The notes under the pieces: model-generated
Databases searched by the model: none
Seen by the model: only the letters and a program-made list of their open reading frames with translations
Told to the model about the DNA's origin: nothing
Position numbers and translations under genes: made by a program
Shown here: piece by piece, positions 15,461-24,787 of the stretch
Layout: every line of letters begins with the position of its first letter
How positions within the stretch are numbered: the stretch's first letter is position 1
DNA from: Deltaproteobacteria bacterium
Lineage (GTDB): Bacteria > Myxococcota > Myxococcia > Myxococcales > 40CM-4-68-19
Reading direction: 5' to 3'
Assembly: GCA_005879315.1 (NCBI GenBank)
Contig: VBLC01000073.1
Location: forward strand, 1-52,840
Length of the DNA stretch: 52,840 bases

Positions 15461-16633
15461 TCAGAGTCCGAGCCACTCCGGCTTGCGAGTCATGTCGTAC
15501 TCCTTCACTTTCACCAGCTTGCCGCCCTTGATGATGTAGATGGGGGTCTTGGTGGAAGGCCGGTGATCGGTCGCCGTATAGGTGACCGGATTGGTCAGTC
15601 CTCCAAGATCGAAGTCCTTGAAGGTTTCCAGGGCCGCCTTCACGCCGGGGCCATCGAGCTTGTTCGCCTTGTCGGCCCGCTTGAGCGCCTCGCTCCACAC
15701 CAGCACGTAGGTCCAGCCGCGCACGTAGATGGCGTCATGGGTGTCGTCGGGATGGTTCTTCTTGTGGAAATCCACCAGCCGCTTCATCCCCGGCACGTTT
15801 TCTCCGAAAGGAACGTGCGGCACCACGCCCGTGACGCCCTCCGCGGCTTCTTTGGCCACGGCCAGAAGCGACTCGCTGAATCCATATGGATTGCTGCCGA
15901 ACTTGATGTTCAATCCCAGCTTCTTCGCATCCTTGAGCACCGTGGAAACGCCGGTCGTCGTCACGTTGATGTAGACGTAATCGGCGCCCTTCTGCTTGGT
16001 GTTGAGGAGCTGGCTGGTAGCGTCCTGGAAGACGCCGGGCAGCACTTCCTCGTCGACCAGATCGATGCCCTTCTCCTTGCAGAACTGCCGGCCCGCTTCC
16101 ATTGGAGACTTTCCATACGCGTTGTCGCCGTAATAGAAGGCGACACGCGGATTGCGCGATGTGTCCTTCCAGTCGTCCTTCACCCAGCTGAGCCAGGCGC
16201 GGAGCTGGTCGGAATAGCTGGGAGCGACGAAGAAGTTGTAGGGCGTCTTGGAGGGATCGGTCAGGTGCGCGGAGAACGAGGCCGAGATGTAGGGGATCTT
16301 GTCGGCGTTGACCTGCGTCTTGAGCTGCTCGGTGTCGCCCGTGCCCCAGCCGTTGATCATGATCACCTTGTCGTCGCCCACCATGCGCTTGTAGGCGGCG
16401 ACGGCCTCCGGCATCTTGTATCCGTAATCGACGTCGAAGAGGCGGATCTTCTTTCCATTGATTCCGCCATTCTCGTTGGTCCATTCCACGCCGTCGCGCA
16501 CTCCCTTGGCGAAGGACTTGCCCACGTCGGAAGTGACGCCGGTCAGATCGAAGAGCCCGCCCACCCTGATCTCCTGGGCGGATGCGGCGCCAGCTGCTAC
16601 CACCGCGAGGATTGCAGCACGAAGGAACGTCAT
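15461..16633 (-). CDS. livK: ABC transporter periplasmic substrate-binding protein (second importer)
   Basis: 390 residues. A Sec signal peptide (TFLRAAILAVVAAGAASAQ) gives a mature N-terminus EIRVGGLFDLTG. This is followed by the amide/branched-chain amino acid binding fold, with YISASFSAHLTDPSKTPYNF and VAFYYGDNAYGKS. A full AAGGAGGT ribosome-binding site precedes ATG 16633. It lies between livM2 and livF2. Relatives in operons with acyl-CoA ligases are usually linked to aromatic or fatty acid uptake, but the ligand here is unknown. Confidence 0.85.
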   Translation of the reverse strand: MTFLRAAILAVVAAGAASAQEIRVGGLFDLTGVTSDVGKSFAKGVRDGVEWTNENGGINGKKIRLFDVDYGYKMPEAVAAYKRMVGDDKVIMINGWGTGDTEQLKTQVNADKIPYISASFSAHLTDPSKTPYNFFVAPSYSDQLRAWLSWVKDDWKDTSRNPRVAFYYGDNAYGKSPMEAGRQFCKEKGIDLVDEEVLPGVFQDATSQLLNTKQKGADYVYINVTTTGVSTVLKDAKKLGLNIKFGSNPYGFSESLLAVAKEAAEGVTGVVPHVPFGENVPGMKRLVDFHKKNHPDDTHDAIYVRGWTYVLVWSEALKRADKANKLDGPGVKAALETFKDFDLGGLTNPVTYTATDHRPSTKTPIYIIKGGKLVKVKEYDMTRKPEWLGL

Positions 16634-16644
16634 TTGTACCTCCT

Positions 16645-17685
16645 TCAATAGGAGAATGGATACAGTTTCCAATACGCCTTGATGCGATGCCAGCGGGCCG
16701 CCATGCCGTCGGGCTCGAAGATGAGAAAGAGGACGATGGCAAGGCCGAAGACCCCCAGCTTGAGCGAGGCGAAGAGTTGCACCAGCCCGGGGAACGAGCC
16801 GGCCAGGGCGCCGGTGAGGAGCCGCAGGGCCTCGGGCAGCAAGGTGATGAAGATCGCGCCCAGCACCGAGCCGAGGATGCTGCCCAGCCCGCCGATGATG
16901 ATCATTCCGAGCTGATCGATGGCCACGCCGAGCGGGAAGTTTTCCGGGCTGATGATTCTTGCCTGATAGGCGAGCAATGAACCGGCCACGCCGACGTAGA
17001 AGGAGCTGACGGCGAAGGAGAGCAGCTTGTGGCGGAAGACGGCCACGCCCATCACTTCGGCGGAGATGTCCTGGTCGCGGATGGCGACGAAGGCCTTGCC
17101 CACCCGCGTGCGGAAGAGGTTCTTGGCGAACCAGAGCATCGCGACGGTGGCGGCGAGAATGGGGAAATAGAGCTTGCGGTCCTCGTCGAAGGCGTAGCCG
17201 AACAGCTTCGGCGGATCGATGCCGATTCCATTGACCCCGCCGGTCATCGATTCCCAATGGACGACGGTGAATTCGACGATGAAATGCGCAGCCAGGGTGG
17301 CGATGGCGAGGTACAGACCCTTGAGCCGCAGCGAAGGAAAGCCGAAGATCATGCCGACCAGGGCGCTGATCAATCCCGAGGAGGGCACCGCGATGAGAAA
17401 GGGCACCCCCCGAGCGGTCAGCGCCGCGGTGGAGTAGGCGCCGACCGCGAGGAAGGCCGCGTTGCCGAGCGAGATCTGCCCGGTGAACCCGGTCAGGATG
17501 TTGAGCCCGGTCGCCGCGATCACCGCGATGCCGATGCGATTGGTCACGTCGAGCCAATAGCCGGTGGCGAGGAGGGGGAGGAGGACGAGAAGCACGAGGA
17601 GCGCGGCCAGCAGCCCGCGCGCGAGCGCCGAGTCGAAGATCGCCATGTCCTCGGCATAGGTGGTGCGGAAATCGCCGCAGCGCAA
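16645..17685 (-). CDS. livM: ABC transporter permease LivM (second importer)
   Basis: 346 residues when started at TTG 17685, which has a strong GAGGAGG box 5 bp upstream overlapping the livH2 stop. The alternative ATG 17646 (MAIFDSALARG) has only a weak ribosome-binding site. Typical LivM blocks are GLNILTGFTGQISLGNAAFLA, AIRDQDISAEVMGV (cytoplasmic EAA loop) and LGMIIIGGLGSILGSVLGA. About eight to ten membrane helices. It pairs with the LivH encoded just upstream. Confidence 0.85.
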   Translation of the reverse strand: MRCGDFRTTYAEDMAIFDSALARGLLAALLVLLVLLPLLATGYWLDVTNRIGIAVIAATGLNILTGFTGQISLGNAAFLAVGAYSTAALTARGVPFLIAVPSSGLISALVGMIFGFPSLRLKGLYLAIATLAAHFIVEFTVVHWESMTGGVNGIGIDPPKLFGYAFDEDRKLYFPILAATVAMLWFAKNLFRTRVGKAFVAIRDQDISAEVMGVAVFRHKLLSFAVSSFYVGVAGSLLAYQARIISPENFPLGVAIDQLGMIIIGGLGSILGSVLGAIFITLLPEALRLLTGALAGSFPGLVQLFASLKLGVFGLAIVLFLIFEPDGMAARWHRIKAYWKLYPFSY

Positions 17686-17695
17686 ACCGGCCTCC

Positions 17696-18583
17696 TCAGA
17701 CGCGCTCGATGCGCACCTTGCCGAACAGTCCGTAGGGCTTGACCATGAGGATCAAGACCAGCACGACGAAAGGCGCCACTTCTTTCACTCCGCCGCCGAA
17801 ATAGGGATCGAGATAGCCGCCGGAGAGGTTTTCCAATACCCCGATGATCAATCCGCCCAGGATGGCGCCGCCGATGCTGTCGAGGCCGCCGAGGATCACC
17901 ACCGGCAGCGCCTTCATTCCGATCACCGCCAGGGATCCGTCCACTCCGCCGCGCAGCGCGCCGAGCAGGACTCCGCCCAGCGCCGAGACCACCGCGGCGA
18001 TGCTCCAGGAGATGGCGAAGATGTGCTTCACCGAGATGCCCATCGAGAGCGCCACTTGTTGGGAGAAAGCGGTGGCGCGCATGGCGACGCCGACGCGCGC
18101 GAAGCGGAAGAAGAGCGTGAAAGCCAGGAGCAGCACCGCCGAGCTGACCACGCTGAAGAGATACCCGCGCGAGACCGGCAGAGGGCCGATCTGGATGGGA
18201 GAGCTCTCGAAGAGCGCCGGAAAGGGATGGGTATCGGTGCCCCAGATGCCCTGCACGATGGCGCGCAGGATGCTGGAGAGGCCCAAGGTCACCATGATGA
18301 CGGAGATGATCGGCTCACCGATCATCGGCCGGAGCACCAGCCGCTCCATCAAGAGGCCGAGGAGGGTGGCGCTGACCACGGTGAGCCCCAGCGCAACCAG
18401 CAAAGGAACGCGCGCATTCTCGAGGATGGCGAGAAAGAAATAGGCGCCGATGAGGAGGAACTCTCCCTGGGCGAAATTGAGCACGCCGCTCGACTTGTAG
18501 ATGATGACGAACCCGAGCGCGACCAGCGCATAGATGCTTCCGACCACCAGGCCGTTGATGGTGAGCTGGAGAAAGAAATCCAT
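17696..18583 (-). CDS. livH: ABC transporter permease LivH (second importer)
   Basis: 295 residues. SSGVLNFAQGEFLLIGAYFF near the N-terminus and VVILGGLDSIGGAILGGLIIG in the C-terminal half are the LivH signatures. Around seven to eight membrane helices. The ATG shares a base with the stop of the acyl-CoA synthetase gene (TAATG), so the permease is translationally coupled to it. Confidence 0.9.
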   Translation of the reverse strand: MDFFLQLTINGLVVGSIYALVALGFVIIYKSSGVLNFAQGEFLLIGAYFFLAILENARVPLLVALGLTVVSATLLGLLMERLVLRPMIGEPIISVIMVTLGLSSILRAIVQGIWGTDTHPFPALFESSPIQIGPLPVSRGYLFSVVSSAVLLLAFTLFFRFARVGVAMRATAFSQQVALSMGISVKHIFAISWSIAAVVSALGGVLLGALRGGVDGSLAVIGMKALPVVILGGLDSIGGAILGGLIIGVLENLSGGYLDPYFGGGVKEVAPFVVLVLILMVKPYGLFGKVRIERV

Positions 18584-20469
18584 TACAGGGCCCTCACCGC
18601 CAGGTCGGCCTGGATGCGCGCTCTCTTGCCGTCCTGGAAGCGGATCTCGGTGTCGATGGCGATGTGGTCGGCCTCGCCGTAGAGAGCGGAGATGATCCCC
18701 TCGTATCTCTTTTCCACGAAGGCGCGGCGCACCTTGCGGGTGCGGGTCAGCTCCTCGTCGTCCGCGTCCAGCTCTTTGTAGAGCAGGACGAACTTGCGGA
18801 TGCGCGCCGCTTTCGGGAGCGTCTCGTTGACCTGGTCGATCTCCTTCTGCACGAGATCGTAGGCCTCGCGCTTGGAGGAGAGATCGGTGTAGGTCGTATA
18901 GGAGATCTTTCGTTTCTCCGCCCATTTCCCCACCGTGCTGCTGTCGATGCAGACCAGCGCGGCGAGGAAGGGACGATTCGTTCCGACGACGACGGCTTCC
19001 TTGATGTAGGGAGAGAACTTGAGGCGGTTCTCGATGAACTGCGGGGAGAAGCGCGTGCCGTCCGCCAGGCTGAGGACGTCTTTCAGTCGATCGAGCACGA
19101 CCAGGTGTCCGTCCTCGTCGATGTGGCCGGCGTCGCCGGAATGCAGCCAGCCGCCCTCGAGGGTCTCGCGCGTCGCTTCCTCGTTCTTGTAGTAGCCGGC
19201 GAACACCGCGCCGCTGCGGGAGAGGATCTCGCCGCGCTCGTTGATGCGCAGCTCGGTGCCGGGGATGGGCTTGCCCACGGTGTGGAAGCGGATGTCGTCG
19301 GCGCGGTGGATGCAGGAGATGCCGCTGATCTCCGTCTGCCCGTAGATCTGCCGGAGCGGAACTCCGATGGCGTGGAAGAAGCGAAAGACGTCGGGACCGA
19401 GCGCTGCGCCGCCGGTGGAAGCGCTGCGCAGGCGGCTCACTCCCAGCCGATCTTTCAAGGCGCGGAAGAGGAGCAGCCAGGCAAGTCCGTAGAGCGCGCG
19501 CCAGAGCAGGGTCGGCTTCTCCCGATTGAAGCGGAACTCCGCCAGCCGATATCCGACGGTCATCAGCCGCTCGTACATGAACCGCTTGAACGGCGTGGTG
19601 TCCATGATCTTCACCTGCACCATCGAGGTGAGGTTCTCCCAGAACCGGGGCGGCCCGAAGAGGCTGTGCGGGCCGATCTCGCGGATGTTCTCGGCGCTGG
19701 TCTCCGGCTCCTCGGGGAAATTGATGGTGAACCCGAAGGAGAGCGCGGTCGCGACCGACATCATCTGCTCGCCGATCCAGGCCAGCGGCAGGAAGGAGAC
19801 GAACTCGTCGTCCGCGAAGCGCTCGTCGACCTGCGCGAGGCTGCCCGCCATGGTGAGCAGATTGCGGAAGCAGAGCATGGCTCCCTTGGGGAAGCCGGTC
19901 GTGCCGGAGGTGTAGCAGATCATCGCCAGGTCTTCGCCCTGGCCGCGCGCGACGCTCTCGGCGAAGCGGGCTTGCTCCATCTGGCGGCCCCGCGCCTGCA
20001 CCGACTCGAACGACATCAGCAAGGGATGCTTGTATCCGCGCAGTCCGCGCGGATCGGAATAGATCACGCCTTTGACTTTGGGCAGGCGATCGATCATGTC
20101 GAGGATCTTGTCGACCTGTTCCTGGTCCTCGGCGACGACGAAGACGGCATCGGAATGATCGATGACGTAGGCAACCTCGTTGAGGTTGGAGTCCTGGTAG
20201 AGGCCGACCGAGGCTGCGCCAGCGGCCTGCGCAGCCAGCTCCGCCATCACCCATTGCGGCCGGTTGTCGCCGAGGATGGCCACCTTGTCGCCGCGAGCGA
20301 GGCCCAGGCTGACCAGTCCGAGCGAGAGCTCGCGGACGGCATCGCGATACTCGCGCCAGGTGGTGGTGTGCCAGATGCCCAGCCTCTTCTCGCGCAGGGC
20401 GACCTTGTCGGGATGCCGCCCGGCGTTGCGCTCCAGCAATTTGGGAAAGGTGTCGAAGGCGGGCTCCAT
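18583..20469 (-). CDS. Long-chain-type AMP-forming acyl-CoA synthetase
   Basis: 628 residues of the long-chain acyl-CoA synthetase (FACS) branch. The phosphate loop is YTSGTTGFPKG, the A5 region IYGQTEISGISCIHR, then SGDAGHIDEDGHLVVLDRLKD and a C-terminal domain with LTRTRKVRR. A hydrophobic segment (LYGLAWLLLFRAL) is common in this subfamily and may help it sit at the inner membrane. The gene is embedded in the importer operon between livG2 and livH2, suggesting that the substrate is CoA-activated on entry. Start ATG 20469 shares one base with the livG2 stop. Confidence 0.85.
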   Translation of the reverse strand: MEPAFDTFPKLLERNAGRHPDKVALREKRLGIWHTTTWREYRDAVRELSLGLVSLGLARGDKVAILGDNRPQWVMAELAAQAAGAASVGLYQDSNLNEVAYVIDHSDAVFVVAEDQEQVDKILDMIDRLPKVKGVIYSDPRGLRGYKHPLLMSFESVQARGRQMEQARFAESVARGQGEDLAMICYTSGTTGFPKGAMLCFRNLLTMAGSLAQVDERFADDEFVSFLPLAWIGEQMMSVATALSFGFTINFPEEPETSAENIREIGPHSLFGPPRFWENLTSMVQVKIMDTTPFKRFMYERLMTVGYRLAEFRFNREKPTLLWRALYGLAWLLLFRALKDRLGVSRLRSASTGGAALGPDVFRFFHAIGVPLRQIYGQTEISGISCIHRADDIRFHTVGKPIPGTELRINERGEILSRSGAVFAGYYKNEEATRETLEGGWLHSGDAGHIDEDGHLVVLDRLKDVLSLADGTRFSPQFIENRLKFSPYIKEAVVVGTNRPFLAALVCIDSSTVGKWAEKRKISYTTYTDLSSKREAYDLVQKEIDQVNETLPKAARIRKFVLLYKELDADDEELTRTRKVRRAFVEKRYEGIISALYGEADHIAIDTEIRFQDGKRARIQADLAVRAL

Positions 20470-21233
20470 CACGCTTCCGCCCCCAGATACGCGAGCTGCA
20501 CCTCGCGATTGCCGCGCACGAGGGCCGGCTCGCCCTCGGCGATCTTCTTGCCGAAGTTGAGCACGTAGATGCGATGGGAGAGATCCATCACCACTCCCAT
20601 GTCGTGCTCGATCATCAGGATGGAGGTGCCCTTCTCCTCGTTGACGTCGAGGATGAAGCGGGCCATGTCCTCTTTCTCCTCGGCGTTCATCCCCGCCATC
20701 GGTTCGTCGAGGAGGAGAAGCTTCGGCTCGAGCGCGAGCGCCCGGGCGAGCTCGACGCGTTTCTGCAAGCCATAGGGCAAGGTATGGACTATTTTCTTGC
20801 GGATATGCTCGATCTCGAGAAAGTCGATGATCTCCTCGACCACGCGGCGCTGCGCGATCTCCTCGCGCCGGCCGGGGCCGTAATAGATCCCCCCGGCGAG
20901 AACTCCCGTCTTCTGGCGGAAGTGGCGGCCGATGAGAAGGTTGTCGAGCACCGTCATCCCCTTGAAGAGCGCGATGTTCTGGAAGGTGCGCGCCAGGCCC
21001 AGCCGGGTGCGCGCCGCGGGCGCGAGGCGCGTGATGTCCTGGCCCTCGAAGTGGATGCGGCCCACCAGGGGGCGGTACACGCCGCTCACGCAGTTGACCA
21101 GGCTGGTCTTGCCAGCGCCGTTGGGCCCGATGATGGCCACCAGCTCGCCCGCCCCGACCTGCACGCTGACGTCCTGGAGCGCATAGACGCCGCCGAAGCG
21201 CAGGGAGACTTGCGCGATCTCGAGGCGCGCCAT
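20469..21233 (-). CDS. livG: ABC transporter ATPase LivG (second importer)
   Basis: 254 residues. Walker A GPNGAGKTSLVN, signature PYGLQKRVELARALA (the variant LPYGxQKR typical of LivG), Walker B LLLDEPMAGMNAEE and the H-loop in LMIEHDMGVVM. First gene of the second importer operon. The start at 21233 has no clear ribosome-binding site. In-frame residues continue upstream, so the start may lie further up in the gap before ilvD. Confidence 0.85.
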   Translation of the reverse strand: MARLEIAQVSLRFGGVYALQDVSVQVGAGELVAIIGPNGAGKTSLVNCVSGVYRPLVGRIHFEGQDITRLAPAARTRLGLARTFQNIALFKGMTVLDNLLIGRHFRQKTGVLAGGIYYGPGRREEIAQRRVVEEIIDFLEIEHIRKKIVHTLPYGLQKRVELARALALEPKLLLLDEPMAGMNAEEKEDMARFILDVNEEKGTSILMIEHDMGVVMDLSHRIYVLNFGKKIAEGEPALVRGNREVQLAYLGAEA

Positions 21234-21305
21234 GAATGGACGCTGCAATACCAGACTGTCGTCGGAGGCGACAAGCCGTGACGCGCTGGAGGAGCCTGGA
21301 GAGCC

Positions 21306-22979
21306 ATGACGAATGATGCAAAGCACAAGAGCCGCACGCTGACCGAAGGTCCCGACCGGGCGCCCGCGCGCTCGATGCTCAAGGCCATCGGCTTCAGCGC
21401 CGAGGACCTCGCCCGGCCGCTGGTCGCGGTGGCCAACACCTGGACCGAGACCATGCCCTGCAACTTCCATCTTCGCCGCCTGGCGGAGAAGGTGAAGGAG
21501 GGCATCCGCGCCGCGGGCGGCACGCCCATGGAGTTCAACACCATCTCCATCAGCGACGGCGTCACCATGGGCACCGAGGGGATGAAGGCCTCGCTGGTGA
21601 GTCGCGAGATCATCGCCGACTCGATCGAGCTGGTCTGTCGCGGACATCTCTTCGACGCGGTCGTCGCGCTGGTCGGCTGCGACAAGACCATCCCCGGCGC
21701 GGCGATGGCGCTCTTGCGCCTCGACCTCCCGGCGCTGCTCCTCTATGGCGGATCGATCGCGCCGGGGAAGTTCGCCGGCAAGGACATCACCATCCAGGAC
21801 GTGTTCGAGGCGGTGGGAGCACATGCGGCGGGAAGGATCTCGCTGCAGACGCTGAGGCAGATCGAGGAGTCGGCTTGCCCCGGCGCGGGAGCATGCGGCG
21901 GCCAGTTCACCGCCAACACCATGGCTCTCGCCACCGAGGTGCTCGGTCTCGCGCCGGTCGGCTATGCCACCATTCCCGCGGAGGACGCGCGCAAGGACGA
22001 AGCTTCGCGCGCGGCCGGCGCCCTGGTGATGGAGCTGCTCCGGCGCAGCGCGCGGCCCCGCGCCACCGTGGGCCGTTCTTCTTTCGAGAACGCCATCGCG
22101 ACGGTGGCGGCGAGCGGCGGATCGACCAACGCCGTCCTTCATCTGCTGGCCATCGCGCGCGAGGCGGGCGTGCCACTGGAGATCGGCGACTTCGACGCCA
22201 TCAGCAAGCGGACTCCGCTGATCGCGGATCTCAAGCCCGGCGGCCGCTTCGTAGCGGTGGACTTCGACCAGGCGGGCGGGACGCCGCTCTTCATGAAGCG
22301 GCTGATCGATGCGGGCTTCGTGCAGGGTTCGGCGCGCACGGCCGACGGGCGATCGTGGAGCGAGCACGCCGCCACGGCCCGCGAGAATACCGGACAGGAA
22401 GTGATCGTGCCGGTAGCGCGGCCGCTCAGCCCGAGCGGAGGCCTGGTGATCCTGCGCGGGAACCTGGCGCCCGACGGATCGGTGGTGAAAGTGGCCGGCC
22501 ATGTGCGACCGCGCCACCGCGGGCCGGCACGCGTCTTCGATCGCGAAGAGGACGCCTTCGCAGCCGTGCGCGAAGGGCGCATCGTCGCGGGCGACGTGGT
22601 GGTCATCCGCTATGAAGGGCCGCGCGGCGGGCCCGGCATGCGCGAGATGCTCGGGGTCACGGCTGCCCTGGTCGGCCGCGGGCTGGGCGAGTCGGTGGCG
22701 CTCCTCACCGACGGCCGCTTCAGCGGCGCGACGCGCGGTCTGATGGTCGGACACGTCGCGCCGGAAGCTTTTTCCGGCGGGCCCATCGCCGCGCTGCGCG
22801 ATGGCGACATCGTCTCCATCGACGTCGAGGCGCGCCGGGTCGACTGCGAGCTCACCGCCACCGAGACGGCCGCGCGCCTGCGCGACTTCAAACCGCCCCC
22901 GCCCCATTACAAGAGCGGCGTGTTCGCAAAATACGCGGCGCAAGTCTCTTCCGCGTCGCAGGGGGCGGTCACGCAATAA
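21306..22979 (+). CDS. ilvD: Dihydroxy-acid dehydratase
   Basis: 557 residues, normal for IlvD. Iron-sulfur ligands are Cys52 (MPCNFHL), Cys125 (VGCDKTIPG) and Cys197 (GACGGQFTANTM). SDGVTMGTEGM and LTDGRFSGATRG are the substrate/Mg and C-terminal signatures. It converts 2,3-dihydroxy-isovalerate and -methylvalerate to the 2-keto acids in valine/isoleucine synthesis. It is divergent from the second importer operon, with a GGAG box before ATG. Sugar-acid dehydratases share the fold, but length and motifs favour IlvD. Confidence 0.85.
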   Translation: MTNDAKHKSRTLTEGPDRAPARSMLKAIGFSAEDLARPLVAVANTWTETMPCNFHLRRLAEKVKEGIRAAGGTPMEFNTISISDGVTMGTEGMKASLVSREIIADSIELVCRGHLFDAVVALVGCDKTIPGAAMALLRLDLPALLLYGGSIAPGKFAGKDITIQDVFEAVGAHAAGRISLQTLRQIEESACPGAGACGGQFTANTMALATEVLGLAPVGYATIPAEDARKDEASRAAGALVMELLRRSARPRATVGRSSFENAIATVAASGGSTNAVLHLLAIAREAGVPLEIGDFDAISKRTPLIADLKPGGRFVAVDFDQAGGTPLFMKRLIDAGFVQGSARTADGRSWSEHAATARENTGQEVIVPVARPLSPSGGLVILRGNLAPDGSVVKVAGHVRPRHRGPARVFDREEDAFAAVREGRIVAGDVVVIRYEGPRGGPGMREMLGVTAALVGRGLGESVALLTDGRFSGATRGLMVGHVAPEAFSGGPIAALRDGDIVSIDVEARRVDCELTATETAARLRDFKPPPPHYKSGVFAKYAAQVSSASQGAVTQ

Positions 22980-23016
22980 GCGCGCGCCGCCGGCGAGGAC
23001 GGGGTAACCTCGGAGC

Positions 23017-23763
23017 ATGCACCTGCGGCAGCTGCTCTCTTCCGCAAACAAGACCCGCCACCTGGTCGTCGTCTGCGTCGGCGGCCTGGCAGCTGCCGCC
23101 ACACAATCGCTGGCGGTGCTGGGGATCGGCGCCTTGGCCTACGGCGCGCTGGTCGCGATCGACGCGCTCAGCTCGCCCGAGCTCGAGGAGGAACCGCGCC
23201 TGCCCAAGCCGCGGAAGGTGACCGACTGGGCCGCCCGCCGCGCGGTGGAGTCGATGCTGGCAGCACGCCGCGAGCTGGACCATGTGCTACAGCGCAGCTC
23301 GGATTCGGTGCGGCGGTATTCGGGGATGGCGCTCGCATCGGTGCCCGAGCTGGAGGCGCGCGCCGCCCAGCTGGTGCGGCGCGCCTGCGAGCTGGGCAGT
23401 TTCCTCGACGCCGTGAACATTGAGACGGTGCGGCGCGAGCGCGACGATCTGAGCCGCAAAGCCGCCACCGCTCGCGACCCGCAGGCCCGAGCGCAGTTCG
23501 AGGAGGCCTCCGCCTCCTGCGAGGCGCGGCTGCGGACGCTCCATGAGCTGGCGGAGGCGCGCGAGCGTCTCGAAGGGCATCTCTCGCGGCTGGTCGCGAT
23601 CTACGAGTCGCTGCCAGCGCGAATCGTCCACCTGCGCACTCTCGACGCGCAGGCCGCCGACAGCATGTCTGGCACCGTCAATCAGGAGCTGGATCGGCTC
23701 AACAGCGAAATGGGTGCGTTCGAGCAGTCGCTCAAGGAGCTTTCCACCCGGGTGCCGGGATGA
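23017..23763 (+). CDS. Membrane-anchored coiled-coil protein of unknown function
   Basis: 248 residues. A short basic start (LRQLLSSANKTRH) leads into one or two hydrophobic segments (LVVVCVGGLAAAATQ and LAVLGIGALAYGALVAI), then a long charged, Ala/Glu/Arg-rich helical region (about residues 70-245) predicted to be coiled coil. Its last two-thirds resembles the C-terminal half of the protein at 38120-39142: a shared run of a proline, 'RA..L..R..ELG', 'R.+L..KAA.A.D..AR..+..A', then 'RER+.A.L.R'. The two look like paralogues. It starts 37 bp after ilvD. No enzymatic motif seen. Confidence 0.65.
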   Translation: MHLRQLLSSANKTRHLVVVCVGGLAAAATQSLAVLGIGALAYGALVAIDALSSPELEEEPRLPKPRKVTDWAARRAVESMLAARRELDHVLQRSSDSVRRYSGMALASVPELEARAAQLVRRACELGSFLDAVNIETVRRERDDLSRKAATARDPQARAQFEEASASCEARLRTLHELAEARERLEGHLSRLVAIYESLPARIVHLRTLDAQAADSMSGTVNQELDRLNSEMGAFEQSLKELSTRVPG

Positions 23764-23784
23764 ATGGCAAGCCGAGCCAGCTGA

Positions 23785-24708
23785 TCACGATGTGGTCGCG
23801 GACCGTGGCCGCGCATTGAGGCGCGCTCGAACGATCAACATCGCGCCGAACCAGCCGAAGTAGAAGGAGAGCAGCGCGAGGGCCGAGGCGACCACCGCCG
23901 CGCTGGGGAAGCCGGCCCGGTAGAGCACGACGAAGAGGTCGAGGGAAAATCCCGGGCCGAGGAGTGCCAGCGCGAGGAGAACCATCCGGCTGGCGAAGGT
24001 GCAGAAGCGCTCGGTGTCTTCGCCCTGCTCGACGATGCGGTGGTAGGCGGCGGGCGCCATCAACACGATGGTGGCCAAGGCGATGAACGCCAGGCTGATG
24101 AAGTGCACGACGCGCACCCAGCCCGGCAGCGTCTCGAAAGTGTTCATCAGGACCATCGCCAGCTGGAAGCCGAGCAGCGCCTGGGCGCCGGGGATCACCA
24201 CCCGCGACTCGGTGAGCACTTGCACGATGCGGTGCTGGAGAGGGGTCTTCTCCATCTTCTCCTCCGGCTCGCGGTGGGGCTTGTGCGAGCGGTGCGCGAA
24301 ATGGCCGTACCAGAAGGCGAGCGCCGCCACCAAAGTCGCCGCAGCCGCGGCCGCCCCTCCGGCAGGGCCGAGGATCCGATCGCCGGCGACGCCGACGTCG
24401 AGCGCGAGCGAGATGCCGAAGGGCAAGAGCGCCGCGCGCATCACCGTCATCACGAAATGGTGGAAGCGCTCGGTGTCATGTCCTCTCTCGACGATGCGGT
24501 GCCGGGCTGCCGGCAGGAAAAGCAGGCCCAGGGTCAGAAGCAGCGCGGCGAGTCCGCCGATCTCGCAGGCGCGGTCGGCGGCGGGCAGGCGCTCGAACCC
24601 CTGCTCGAAGAAGGCGCGGTACTGAAACCCGAGCAGCACCTGTGAGCCGAGCACCAGGATGCGCACTTCGTCGAGCGAGTTCTTCACTTTCGCCGGCAGA
24701 TCGGGCAT
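23785..24708 (-). CDS. DUF6328-family membrane protein with internal duplication
   Basis: 307 residues built from two copies of the same unit, about residues 8-105 and 160-260. Matching segments are LGSQVLLGFQYRAFFEQGFERLP and PGAQALLGFQLAMVLMNTFETLP, and then AARHRIVERGHDTERF and AAYHRIVEQGEDTERF. Each unit has about four membrane helices and the H-R-I-V-E-x-G-x-D-T-E-R-F loop. A charged linker (HFAHRSHKPHREPEEKMEK) joins the halves. DUF6328 proteins are normally a single unit, so this is a tandem fusion. Function unknown. Convergent with the gene at 23017-23763. Confidence 0.7.
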   Translation of the reverse strand: MPDLPAKVKNSLDEVRILVLGSQVLLGFQYRAFFEQGFERLPAADRACEIGGLAALLLTLGLLFLPAARHRIVERGHDTERFHHFVMTVMRAALLPFGISLALDVGVAGDRILGPAGGAAAAAATLVAALAFWYGHFAHRSHKPHREPEEKMEKTPLQHRIVQVLTESRVVIPGAQALLGFQLAMVLMNTFETLPGWVRVVHFISLAFIALATIVLMAPAAYHRIVEQGEDTERFCTFASRMVLLALALLGPGFSLDLFVVLYRAGFPSAAVVASALALLSFYFGWFGAMLIVRARLNARPRSATTS

Positions 24709-24787
24709 CCGGCGAAAATCTGATCACCCGGGGGCGGGGCGGCATGGCCGGCCGTCTGGTAGAAGTCGGCGGCGAAGGAGGCGCGAG

